The notes below the pieces were generated by a model. That model was not told the DNA's origin. It saw nothing but the letters and a program-made list of their open reading frames with translations, and ran no database searches. From Sorangium sp025924095 (GTDB lineage Bacteria; Myxococcota_A; Polyangia; Polyangiales; Polyangiaceae), in contig NZ_CP150356.1 in assembly GCF_051521505.1 (NCBI RefSeq), positions 10,664,001 to 10,728,000 of the forward strand: a DNA stretch of 64,000 bases. The letters are read 5' to 3'. Each line of letters opens with the position of its first letter. The first letter of the stretch is position 1. Position numbers and translations under genes: made by a program. Positions 25,001 through 32,352 of this stretch are shown piece after piece.

Positions 25001-27708
25001 AGATCGCGACCGCGACGGTCACCACCGTGGCCGGCAACGGCGCCGCGGGCTCCGCGGACGGCGTGGGGACGGCCGCTCGGCTCACCTCCCCGCAGGCGCT
25101 CGCGACCGACGGCTCCGGCAGCGTGTTCATCGGCGAAGGCAACAGGCCCGGTCGCATCCGGCGCTTCGATCCGGCGCTCGGCGCCACCACCACGATCGCC
25201 GGCGCGCCTGGCACCGTGTGGCTCGACGGCCTGGCCGAGGACGCCATCTTCGAGCTGCCCGGGGGCGTCGCCGTGCTGCCCTCCGGCGACATCTACGTGA
25301 GCGATACGCTGCCGTCGACGGTCCGCAAGATCGCCAGCGACTGCGACGCGTCCGTCGCGGGAGCCGTCGAGTACGACCTCACGGAGGCCGAGTGCCCCGG
25401 CACCTTCGGCGCGTACCGCTGCGTGACCGAGACCCGGAGCGATGTCGTCGAGTGGCGGGGCCCCGGGTGCCATCCGCTCCACGCCGGCTTCCAGTCCGCG
25501 TGCGGCTGCGCGTCGGACGCCGACTGCGGGAGCGGCGAGACCTGCGACACGGTGACGAAGCTGTGCGCCGTCGGCGGCGCGCCGGTCGAGTGCCTGTGCA
25601 GCGCGAACCCGAACCCGACCTGCGCGAGCGAGCCAGGCCGCACGTGCGTCGAGGGGGCGTGCACCCGCCGCTGCAACTACAACGCTGCCACCGCGGACAC
25701 CGCCTGCGGCTACGGTCAGGTCTGCACGCCCGACGGCGCGTGCGCGCCGCAGGCCGGCGCCCAGTACGCCGAGCAGGTGATCTGGGGGATGAAGAACCAG
25801 GAGGCGCCCGCCCACGCGATCGCCACCTACGGCATGAGCGAGATCGAGCTGATCGCCGCGCTCAACGCCGGCATTCACGTCGGCCTCGAGGTGAAGCTGT
25901 TCAAGAAGCCGAAGAAGTTCACGCTCTGGGACTGGCGCCGCTCCTGGGACATCGGCTCGGTCGAGAAGGCCAGGTTCCAGCCCGGGCTCGAGGCCACGTA
26001 CCAGTGGGACAGCACGTCGCTCGGCCAGGTGACGAACTACCAGCCGGACGAGGTGACCCGCTATGCGACGGTCACGTCGGAGACAGGCGACTTCCTTTCG
26101 TGGTGCAAGGACGAGCTGCCGCTCTACCCCGAGGACCCGCTGCCCCCCACCACGGGCGACATCACGGGCAGCGTGCAGGAGGTCATCGACTTCGGCTTCC
26201 ACCTCGGAGAGCAGGTGTCCACGATGGAGAACCTCTGCATCGACGGTCGGCCCATGATGGAGTGGCTGCAGGACAAGGACGCGCTCGCCGAGGCGTTCGT
26301 GACCGGGACCTGCTCCTACGTCGGACTGGTGAGCGGCTTGCGCGGCAACCTCAATTTCCCGTGCCAGGAGGCGCACCTGTACCTGCTCATGCACTGGGGC
26401 TGCCTCGACACGCAGCGCTCCGCCATCTCCAACCTGCTGCGGCTGGGCGACTTCAGCGGCGCGGTCATCAACAACCCGACGCCCACGTTCGACCCGGCGG
26501 CGCTGCTGTACAACCCGAGCGACGGACTCGAGGCGTCGAACCTCGTGCACCGGAGCGCCCTCGCCGAGGCGTGGCTCGCCGAGGTGGAGGCCTGCTTCGA
26601 CGACCACTCCGAGGACACCGTGCCTTGCACGTGCATCGACGACGCAGATTGCACGACGGGACCGGGGCAGACCTGCGTGAGCGGGACATGCCAGGGCCCC
26701 GAGGACGACGTCATCCAGTGCTCCGTCGTGAAGAACGCGGGCGTGACCGTCGGGCGCTGCTGCGGCGACGGCGTGCAGCAGGCGTCCGAGCAGTGCGACG
26801 ACGGCAACGCGCAGAACGGCGACGGCTGCTCGTCGAGCTGCAAGCCGGAGACGAAGGGCGCGTGCTGCCGGTCCCTGGCCTGCACCGACCTCGGCACGGG
26901 CGGCATCAGCTCCAGCGCGAGCTGCCGCGAGGCCGGCGGCTACTTCGTGAGCGGTCACAGCTGCGCCGAGATCGACGCCTGCGGGGCCGAGCCCATCGGC
27001 TCCTGCACAGAGCCCGACGGGACGTGCCACACGCCGACCTACGAGGCGCAGTGCGACGCGGTGAGCGGCGTGTTCACCGAGAGCGGCCAGTGCGAGAGCG
27101 AGCCGGAGCGGCTGACGCTGCAGCCCGGCAGCGCCGGAATCGACGCGACGATCACCAGCCTGAGCGCGGGCGTCGGGAACAACAACGGGAGCTCCCCGAA
27201 CATGACCGCGGGGGAGTGGACCTCCGACGGCGTCGATTACGTGAACCGGAGCCTGTTCAGCTTCGATCTGTCGCCCATCCCGGCGGGCTCCACGATCGAG
27301 CGGGCGCGCCTCACCCTCTACGCCGATCCCGACGCGCGCATCTACGGCCAGGGCACCTGGAACGGCCTGCTCCCGGGGCACTCGACGCACGGCGGCTCCA
27401 ACGCCTTTCTGCTCCAGCGCGTCACCTCGCCGTGGCAGGAGAGCACCGTCACCTGGTCGAGCCAGCCCACGACCACGACGCTGCACCAGAAGCTCCTGCC
27501 GCAGAGCACATCGCTCGGTCAGGACTACGAGAACGTGGATGTGACCGCGCTCGTGCGGGACATGCTGAGCGCGCCCGCGAGCAACCACGGCTTCCTGATG
27601 CGGCTCGAGAACGAGGTGACCCGGTACCGGGAGGTCTCGTTCACGTCGAGCGACTACGCGAACGCCTCCCGGCGCCCCAGGCTCGATGTGGTGTTCCGGA
27701 GACCCTGA
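22039..27708 (+). CDS. Giant multidomain surface lipoprotein (NHL propeller, Cys-rich repeats, DNRLRE domain)
   Basis: 1889 residues from the ATG at 22039; an open frame extends upstream, but this ATG gives a signal peptide ending in VAAACEGG. In order: a linker of GSASSSA repeats (about 95-135); a helical region with four or more Cys; an EF-hand/dockerin-like calcium loop DTDSDGRVSPQEF (about 443-457); a Cys-rich stretch; an NHL-type beta-propeller with repeated TVAGNGAAGSADGVGTAAR units (about 810-1100); EGF-like Cys modules; a Myxococcus cysteine-rich repeat (CCGDGVQQASEQCDDGN, then GDGC; about 1575-1605); and a C-terminal DNRLRE/CBM96-like beta domain (about 1690-1889). It is probably an extracellular adhesin or matrix protein. 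A VWA protein gene follows 55 bp later, probably in the same transcript. Confidence 0.85.
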   Translation: MTARRSVLIRQLIQLQDALAVSSRAGRLPLLFCLGIVAAACEGGAEDPGEPIGNAQQALCAADDLGCQNGAPSWPKWSQQPDRPDPVFQEFETGSGAGSASSSASSGSASSSAGSGSASSSASTGASGAGGGSGVEFKVKACDPNQLGKMPENPNPKGADLQNVTTNFHVLQSMQLLSSIVNKTSEAINKFETETIEDADKGKCICTQRVAAECLEVIQQDKTTYEACLDFCDPVTTPANDCSTGVLVWLANDIQQSEAGKAKWALSTVKWLDKIAGEIADGRFANFLEQFGGELSNATELLAKIQCYIDLYTEGYHLGSYSEQRPDLHMCIPWAGHGAYATLVESGDSRWGIGGRYTSHNLSEERRAQMRTGGFAVTAFGETLSILPGMEFDMQLDGYKWFDRAAPLGIEALGHSGGGGVSLAAAKKLGVFYLADEDQTGSLDTDSDGRVSPQEFLIGTYMPFSYTADYTPSGAPTPATWPRSAAEAVEDWEGRSAAVMAAALNLDLQMKPIEKELTKIPLPPVPGAFLIPYFRLGAGVKWYDEAYFMRKRLQEALNKHTHHKIENVDFDRNMHPFQAPDVTAEAGTEVSVRPEVGAKLFLGVPLGKRLKIGVEASIGFSVDLKPSGSGGVVDLNTALEQALVNSNPDEALECKPVFNYKDQTYCSNRLVEESGLNLGCTPLDTNNSCCISFVAGGRACIDDWTGITQELCDPGKLSYALFSTFLKEKTAKQLKSAFQQGFTAQWNANKTCDECDSDGTCTTNVRSDDLRDISGCQKHGVCCLPVASSPFGQAGLRSLVNDTYTQARFLQAGDLAHDPAARLLYVADRTAVRRIDLASGAVTTIAGSTASGSTDGVGTAARFNTISGITLHNGALYLADRGGRTVRKLTLSSGQVTTVATRTVLGTPRDVAVDGGGLYVTDSGARTLLRIDLATSAATVVAGQPSSSGNVDGVGSAARFAEPAGIVADGRGNLYIADAFNHALRRVEIATATVTTVAGNGAAGSADGVGTAARLTSPQALATDGSGSVFIGEGNRPGRIRRFDPALGATTTIAGAPGTVWLDGLAEDAIFELPGGVAVLPSGDIYVSDTLPSTVRKIASDCDASVAGAVEYDLTEAECPGTFGAYRCVTETRSDVVEWRGPGCHPLHAGFQSACGCASDADCGSGETCDTVTKLCAVGGAPVECLCSANPNPTCASEPGRTCVEGACTRRCNYNAATADTACGYGQVCTPDGACAPQAGAQYAEQVIWGMKNQEAPAHAIATYGMSEIELIAALNAGIHVGLEVKLFKKPKKFTLWDWRRSWDIGSVEKARFQPGLEATYQWDSTSLGQVTNYQPDEVTRYATVTSETGDFLSWCKDELPLYPEDPLPPTTGDITGSVQEVIDFGFHLGEQVSTMENLCIDGRPMMEWLQDKDALAEAFVTGTCSYVGLVSGLRGNLNFPCQEAHLYLLMHWGCLDTQRSAISNLLRLGDFSGAVINNPTPTFDPAALLYNPSDGLEASNLVHRSALAEAWLAEVEACFDDHSEDTVPCTCIDDADCTTGPGQTCVSGTCQGPEDDVIQCSVVKNAGVTVGRCCGDGVQQASEQCDDGNAQNGDGCSSSCKPETKGACCRSLACTDLGTGGISSSASCREAGGYFVSGHSCAEIDACGAEPIGSCTEPDGTCHTPTYEAQCDAVSGVFTESGQCESEPERLTLQPGSAGIDATITSLSAGVGNNNGSSPNMTAGEWTSDGVDYVNRSLFSFDLSPIPAGSTIERARLTLYADPDARIYGQGTWNGLLPGHSTHGGSNAFLLQRVTSPWQESTVTWSSQPTTTTLHQKLLPQSTSLGQDYENVDVTALVRDMLSAPASNHGFLMRLENEVTRYREVSFTSSDYANASRRPRLDVVFRRP

Positions 27709-27763
27709 TCGCCGGCGCGTTCAACCTTTGATTTTGATCAAGAGTACAGAAGAATTGGATACA

Positions 27764-29446
27764 ATGAGATCGTCATTCAGAATCTTCGCAGGCGTCGCCG
27801 GCGGCCTCCTCGCGAGCGTGGCGGGGGTGTCCATGGCGCGGGCCCAGGTCGCCCCGCTCGACACAAACCATGTGGTGATCATCGACCGGTCCGGCAGCAT
27901 GTCCGGCGGCCGCATCGAGCTCGCGAAGAAGGCGGCCAAGATCTACTGGAACACGCTCGTCTCGAGCAACGTGCCCGCGTCGCAGTCGTTCACCGAGCTG
28001 CTCGGCGTGGCGAGCTACGCCGACACCTCGTCGATCACGTACCCCATGACGGCGCTCCCGGCGTCCGGCCTGGAGTCGGCGGTCGACGCGCTCGTCGCGA
28101 GCGGGGGGACCTCGATCGGGTCCGGCCTGGAGGAGGCGCTCGACATGCTGGTCGCCGAGAGCCCGACAAAGAGCGCGCGCGAGTGCGTCATCCTGCTGTC
28201 CGACGGGCAGCACAACACGCCGCCGGCCCCGAGCGACTTCTACAGCGCCTACTTCAACCGCGTGGACGAGGTCCACTCGATCGCGCTCGGGTCGGGTGCG
28301 GACGAGGCGATGATGAGCGACATCGCAGCCAACTACGGGTTCTCGCCCGGGGTCTACCTGCGCGCCGACAGCGACACCGCGATCGACCAGCTGGAGCTGA
28401 TCGGCGCGTTCAACCGCATGGCGAACGACTGTCGTGACGGCGGCATGATCGATCAGGTGCTGACGCAGGTCTCGCCGCAGTCGACGTCGTGCGCAGACAC
28501 GCTGGTCTCGGCGGCTCAGATCGTGGATTTCACGATGATCTTCGTCGGCGCGGCCGCGCCGGACGTGTACTTGGAGCCCCCGCCGGGGCACCCGACGCCC
28601 ACGATCACCGAGACGAACTTCGCCGCGTCGGGCTCCGACATGACCTTCTTCTCGGCCGAGAGCTTCAAGCGCTTCTCCCTGAACCTGACCGAGTCCTACG
28701 AGGAGGGGTTCTGGCAGTTCTGCGCGGTCAACAGCTCGGATCAGCCCCTCTACCTCTACTCCGCGGTGTCGACCCTGGCCGATACGATCACGCTCGACGT
28801 CACGCCGAGCACGCTGAACGTCGGGGCGGCGCCGCTCATCGTGGAGGCCGAGGTGAGCCACCTGGGCAGCCCGGTGGTGGGCGCCGCGGTCAGCGCGGAG
28901 ATGACCGGTCCGAGCGGCGCGGTCACGGCCCTGTCGTTCCATGACGACGGCGCCGCCGCGCACGGTGACACGACGGCCAACGACGGCGTTTACTCGCTGA
29001 AGGTCGGCCAGTTCACCGAGACGGGGAGCCACAACGTCACGGTGTTCGCGGACCACGCCGGCAGCGGCACCGTGCCGATGTTCACGCGGCAGCACACGTT
29101 CGGCTTCTACAAGGACCCCACGCCGTCCACGCCCGTCTGCCAGAGCCTCGGGGCGATGAGCACGGCGATCGTCACCTCGATCAACGGGTCAGCTTGCTTC
29201 CAGATCGATCGGGCGAGCCTCCCGACCACCTGGACGCCGGCGGCCCTGAAGCTGCAGATGAGCCCGGCGGACGGCGTCCCGTTGAACGGCGTCAGCGTGT
29301 CGGCCAACGGCGGAGCGCCGCAGAACGCCCCGGCAAACAGCTGGTCCACCGAGACCGTCATCCCGTTCCCGGGCACCGCGAACGATGTCGTCTATCAGGT
29401 GAACACGACCAGCAACAGGCAGCTCCGGATTCAATGGTATCCGTGA
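27764..29446 (+). CDS. Secreted von Willebrand factor A domain protein
   Basis: A 560-residue protein from the ATG at 27764, giving a signal peptide cleaved after SMARA27. Residues about 35-235 are a VWA domain with a complete MIDAS first motif, Asp41-x-Ser43-x-Ser45 (DRSGSMS), TSIGSG and LLSDGQ later. After it come beta-rich regions, including a choice-of-anchor-type domain (about 350-455; VVGAAVSAEMTGPSGAVTAL, DGVYSLKVGQF). There is no C-terminal anchor, so it is probably released or held by partners. Metal-dependent adhesion to protein ligands is the usual role of such domains. The 55-bp gap to the upstream giant lipoprotein is strikingly AT-rich and may carry its own promoter. Confidence 0.85.
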   Translation: MRSSFRIFAGVAGGLLASVAGVSMARAQVAPLDTNHVVIIDRSGSMSGGRIELAKKAAKIYWNTLVSSNVPASQSFTELLGVASYADTSSITYPMTALPASGLESAVDALVASGGTSIGSGLEEALDMLVAESPTKSARECVILLSDGQHNTPPAPSDFYSAYFNRVDEVHSIALGSGADEAMMSDIAANYGFSPGVYLRADSDTAIDQLELIGAFNRMANDCRDGGMIDQVLTQVSPQSTSCADTLVSAAQIVDFTMIFVGAAAPDVYLEPPPGHPTPTITETNFAASGSDMTFFSAESFKRFSLNLTESYEEGFWQFCAVNSSDQPLYLYSAVSTLADTITLDVTPSTLNVGAAPLIVEAEVSHLGSPVVGAAVSAEMTGPSGAVTALSFHDDGAAAHGDTTANDGVYSLKVGQFTETGSHNVTVFADHAGSGTVPMFTRQHTFGFYKDPTPSTPVCQSLGAMSTAIVTSINGSACFQIDRASLPTTWTPAALKLQMSPADGVPLNGVSVSANGGAPQNAPANSWSTETVIPFPGTANDVVYQVNTTSNRQLRIQWYP

Positions 29447-29525
29447 CGCTGCGCGACGGCCTCGGCGCGCCGCGCCTTCGATCGGTCATGTCCCGCGCGC
29501 GCGCGTAGAGGCCCTTGCTCTCGGG

Positions 29526-29555
29526 GCCGCCGGTGCGCTCCGGCTCACCGGCGGC
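29526..29555. terminator. Perfect GC hairpin between convergent VWA and AraC genes
   Basis: GCCGCCGGTG (29526-29535) and CACCGGCGGC (29546-29555) pair perfectly with a 10-base loop. It overlaps the last codons of the leftward AraC-type gene and lies 80 bp after the VWA gene, so it could end transcription from both sides. No T-run. Confidence 0.45.
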
Positions 29556-30540
29556 GCAGCGCGCGGGACACCGAGCGCGCGCTCGCGTAGCCGAGCCCGG
29601 CGGCGAGCGTGCGTCTCGTGGGGCTGGACGAGGCCAGATAGTGGTTCGCCAGCTCGGTTCGCACTTCCATCAAGAGAGCGCGATGCGACGTGCCCTGCTC
29701 TCGCAAGAGCCGCTGGACGGTCCGCGAGCTCACGCCGAGGTGCTCGGCGACGCGATCGATGTTCGGGTTGCCCGCGGCGACGCAGATCTGGAGGGCCTGT
29801 CGGACGTCGCTCGCGAAGCTCGACGGAGCGGCGGCGACCGCCCGCGGCTCGCCGACCTTGCTGCTCGCGCGGAGCCGCGCCTCGGCGCAATCCTCGAGGA
29901 CCTCACAGAGGCGCGGCTCGGCGGAATGGAAGGGCAGCTCCAGGAGATCCCGATCGAAGACGAGCTCGTCGCAGGGGGCCTCGAACTCGACCCGCGCGTC
30001 GAAGATCCGCTCGTATTCGCCGGCGGCGCGCTCGCGGCGGTGCCGGAAGCGCACGGCCAGCGGGCGGATGTGCTCACCGGAGAACATCCGCGCCCGGAGC
30101 ACCATCAAGCTGACGACGAGATCCGCGACGGCAGGCACGCCGTCCTGCGAGAAATGGCGAAAATGCGCGCGGCGACCGGTCACTTGCAAGCCCAGGGCGC
30201 CTCCATTGGCGACCAGCGGCGCAAAGCGGATGAAGCGGTCCAGCGCTTCGCCGAAGTTGCGGCTGCTCCGTGTCAGATAATCCAGGAGGTCGAGCGAGCC
30301 GACGTCGAGCTGCTCCGCGGTGTGCAGCCCGATCAGCGGATCGCCGCTCACCTCCTCGGCGGAGGACCAGATCTGCCGCGCCGCGCGGAGCGAGATCGGC
30401 AGCCCGCGCTGGCGGAGCGCCCCCGGCGGGAGCCCGGAGTTTCGCAGGACCGCGTCGATCGGCAGACCGAGCTTGGGCGCTGCCGAGAGAAGGAGCAGGA
30501 CGAAGTCAGAGAACGCGGACGGAGCTAGCGTCTTGACCAA
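29545..30540 (-). CDS. AraC-family regulator, paralogue of the 20717 regulator
   Basis: A 331-residue regulator of the same type as the one at 20717. It has the shared sensor-domain core (GLHTAEQLDVGSLDLLDYLTRSS against GLRAARQLPLGSLDLLDYLAMAS), then LVANGGALGLQVTGRRAHFRHF, and an HTH region (NIDRVAEHLGVSSRTVQRLL). The second HTH is shortened: LAAGLGYASARSVSRALRRR ends the protein, without the usual FKRWTGLTP tail. This may be natural truncation and may weaken binding. The ATG at 30540 is the likely start. It faces the VWA gene convergently. Together with its paralogue it frames the 9-kb surface module. Confidence 0.85.
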   Translation of the reverse strand: MVKTLAPSAFSDFVLLLLSAAPKLGLPIDAVLRNSGLPPGALRQRGLPISLRAARQIWSSAEEVSGDPLIGLHTAEQLDVGSLDLLDYLTRSSRNFGEALDRFIRFAPLVANGGALGLQVTGRRAHFRHFSQDGVPAVADLVVSLMVLRARMFSGEHIRPLAVRFRHRRERAAGEYERIFDARVEFEAPCDELVFDRDLLELPFHSAEPRLCEVLEDCAEARLRASSKVGEPRAVAAAPSSFASDVRQALQICVAAGNPNIDRVAEHLGVSSRTVQRLLREQGTSHRALLMEVRTELANHYLASSSPTRRTLAAGLGYASARSVSRALRRR

Positions 30541-30719
30541 GATTCCTCACGAGCACAAACGACTCGCAAAGTAATCGCCGAGACGGTTCGGGGCAACCCG
30601 GATCCTGGCGCGCGGGACAGCCCGGCGCGCACCTGGCCGGGGCTGGCCGGGGGCCGGGCTGCCCGGTCAGACGTCTCTCGCGCGCGACCGGGGACGACCC
30701 CGAGCGACGCGGCCCCACC

Positions 30720-32324
30720 TCACCCCGCCGCCTCCGCCGCCCTCTCGGGCCACCGCGCCTCGAAGCGCGCGCCGCCTCCGCCTCCCAGGGCGGCGCGCTC
30801 GTGGCGCAGCGTGCCCCCGTGCCGCTCCAGCCAGCGCGCCGCGACGGCCAGGCCGAGCCCCGTGCCCGGGTGCTTCGCGTCTCGCCCTCGCCCCGTCACG
30901 AACGGCTGGAACAGCATCGCCTCGATCTCGGCCGGCACTCCCGGGCCGTTGTCCTCCACGCGCACGACCACGAAGCCGCCCTCGCCGCGCGTGACCACCG
31001 CCCGGATCCGCCCCTCGGCGCTCCCTTCGAGCGCGATGGCCGCGTTCTGCAGCAGCGCCGTCGCGACGTCGAGGAAGGCCCCGCGGTCGGCCTCGACGAA
31101 GATCGGCCCGCCCGCCTCGGGCGCGATCTCGATGGGCGGCGCGCCCTCGCCGACGATCTGCCGGACGTGGCTCGCCGCGAGCCGCAGCGTGGAGAGCGCG
31201 TCGACCTCGCTCACCTCGAGCGGCCGCGGGCGGCTGTAGCGGAGCAGGTCGTCGAGGAACCGCTTCGCCCGGTCGACCTGGCCGCGCAGCGAGGCCACGG
31301 TCTCGGGCTTCGCGCCCTGCCGCTCGAGCAGCTTCGTCTGGGCGGCGATGACCCCGAGCGGATTGCGGATCTCGTGCGCCACCGCGCTCGCGAGCCGGCC
31401 GAGCTCGGCGAGCCGCTCGGCCTGGTCGGCGCGCACCTCGACGCGCTCGATCTCGTCGGCGAGATCGCGGACGCCGATGGGCCTCTTGAACATCCGGCGC
31501 CCGAGGTGCTCCACGACGAGCAAGCGCAGCGGGTCGGACGGGAGCGCGGCGAGGAAGGTGACGAAGACGAGCCAGGCGAGCGACGCGCCGCCGCCGGGCG
31601 CGAGCGCGGGCAGGATCTTGAAGAAGACGACGAGCCCGAGCGACGAGAGGAACGCCGTGAGGCCGGCGTAGGCGAGCCCCTGCGCGAAGACGCGGCGGGA
31701 GCGCCCCAGCTCGCCGATGAGCACCGCGTAGGCCACGAGCAGGATGGCGAGGAGGAGGACCGGCGCGCCGAGGAGCACGTCCCCGAGCCCATGCACGCGC
31801 AGCACCACGAGGAAGCCGCCCCCGAGCGTCGCGAGCACGCTGCCGAAGAAGAGCGCGGCGATGCGCCGCTGCTGGAGCCCCCGGGCCGCGAGCGCCGCGC
31901 GCCCGAGCCGCGCGCCGACCGCGACCGCGGCGAGGCCCATGACGACGGCGAGCGGGAGGAACAGCGGGCCCGGCGAGCGGGCGGCAGGGCCGTAGAGCAG
32001 GCGCGGGGAGACGGCCCCGAGCAGCGCCACCGCGGCGCTCACGGCGTAGGCCGCGACCACGGGGCGGCGCGAGGCGCCGGCGACGTCGGCGTAGGCGTGG
32101 GCGAGGCCCGCGGCGACGATGATCCCGCTCGGGAGGACGTGCTCGGCGAGGGCGACCGTGCCCTCGGTCTCGAGCAGGATGAGCCCTGTGACCCAGAAGG
32201 CGAGGAAGAAGCAGAGGGCGACGAGGCCGCGGCCCACGTTGCGCCCGAGGCGCAGCGCGGTGACCGCGACGGTCACGGCCACGGCCCAGAGCGGGTAATA
32301 CGCGAGGGCGACAAGGGGCCTCAC
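30720..32324 (-). CDS. Membrane sensor histidine kinase
   Basis: A 534-residue kinase. Residues 1-265 are almost entirely hydrophobic, about seven or more membrane segments, with no periplasmic sensor of any size. This suggests sensing within the membrane. Residues 300-534 hold the kinase: H-box AVAHEIRNPLG with His317, N-box LLQNAAIAL, G1 VEDNGPGVP, and G2 GTGLGLAV. It should autophosphorylate and pass phosphate to a response regulator, but none is adjacent. It starts 28 bp after the metG stop on the same strand and is probably co-transcribed with it, an uncommon pairing. The NtrC-type regulator at 12311-13696 is one unpartnered candidate in the window. Confidence 0.9.
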   Translation of the reverse strand: MRPLVALAYYPLWAVAVTVAVTALRLGRNVGRGLVALCFFLAFWVTGLILLETEGTVALAEHVLPSGIIVAAGLAHAYADVAGASRRPVVAAYAVSAAVALLGAVSPRLLYGPAARSPGPLFLPLAVVMGLAAVAVGARLGRAALAARGLQQRRIAALFFGSVLATLGGGFLVVLRVHGLGDVLLGAPVLLLAILLVAYAVLIGELGRSRRVFAQGLAYAGLTAFLSSLGLVVFFKILPALAPGGGASLAWLVFVTFLAALPSDPLRLLVVEHLGRRMFKRPIGVRDLADEIERVEVRADQAERLAELGRLASAVAHEIRNPLGVIAAQTKLLERQGAKPETVASLRGQVDRAKRFLDDLLRYSRPRPLEVSEVDALSTLRLAASHVRQIVGEGAPPIEIAPEAGGPIFVEADRGAFLDVATALLQNAAIALEGSAEGRIRAVVTRGEGGFVVVRVEDNGPGVPAEIEAMLFQPFVTGRGRDAKHPGTGLGLAVAARWLERHGGTLRHERAALGGGGGARFEARWPERAAEAAG

Positions 32325-32352
32325 GGGGGCCTCGGCGTCGGGAGGGCTCGCC

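Noticed and set aside
22081..27588. Leftward open frame of more than 1800 codons opposite the giant lipoprotein gene
   Set aside because: Product is Arg/Ala/Gly/Val-rich without domains; it mirrors the codon bias of the real rightward gene, which has a signal peptide and recognisable domains.
27722..27763. Assigned sigma-70 promoter before the VWA gene
   Set aside because: The 55-bp gap is AT-rich (TTGATTTTGATCAAGAG) but no pair of boxes with proper spacing is convincing, and read-through from the upstream gene is as likely.
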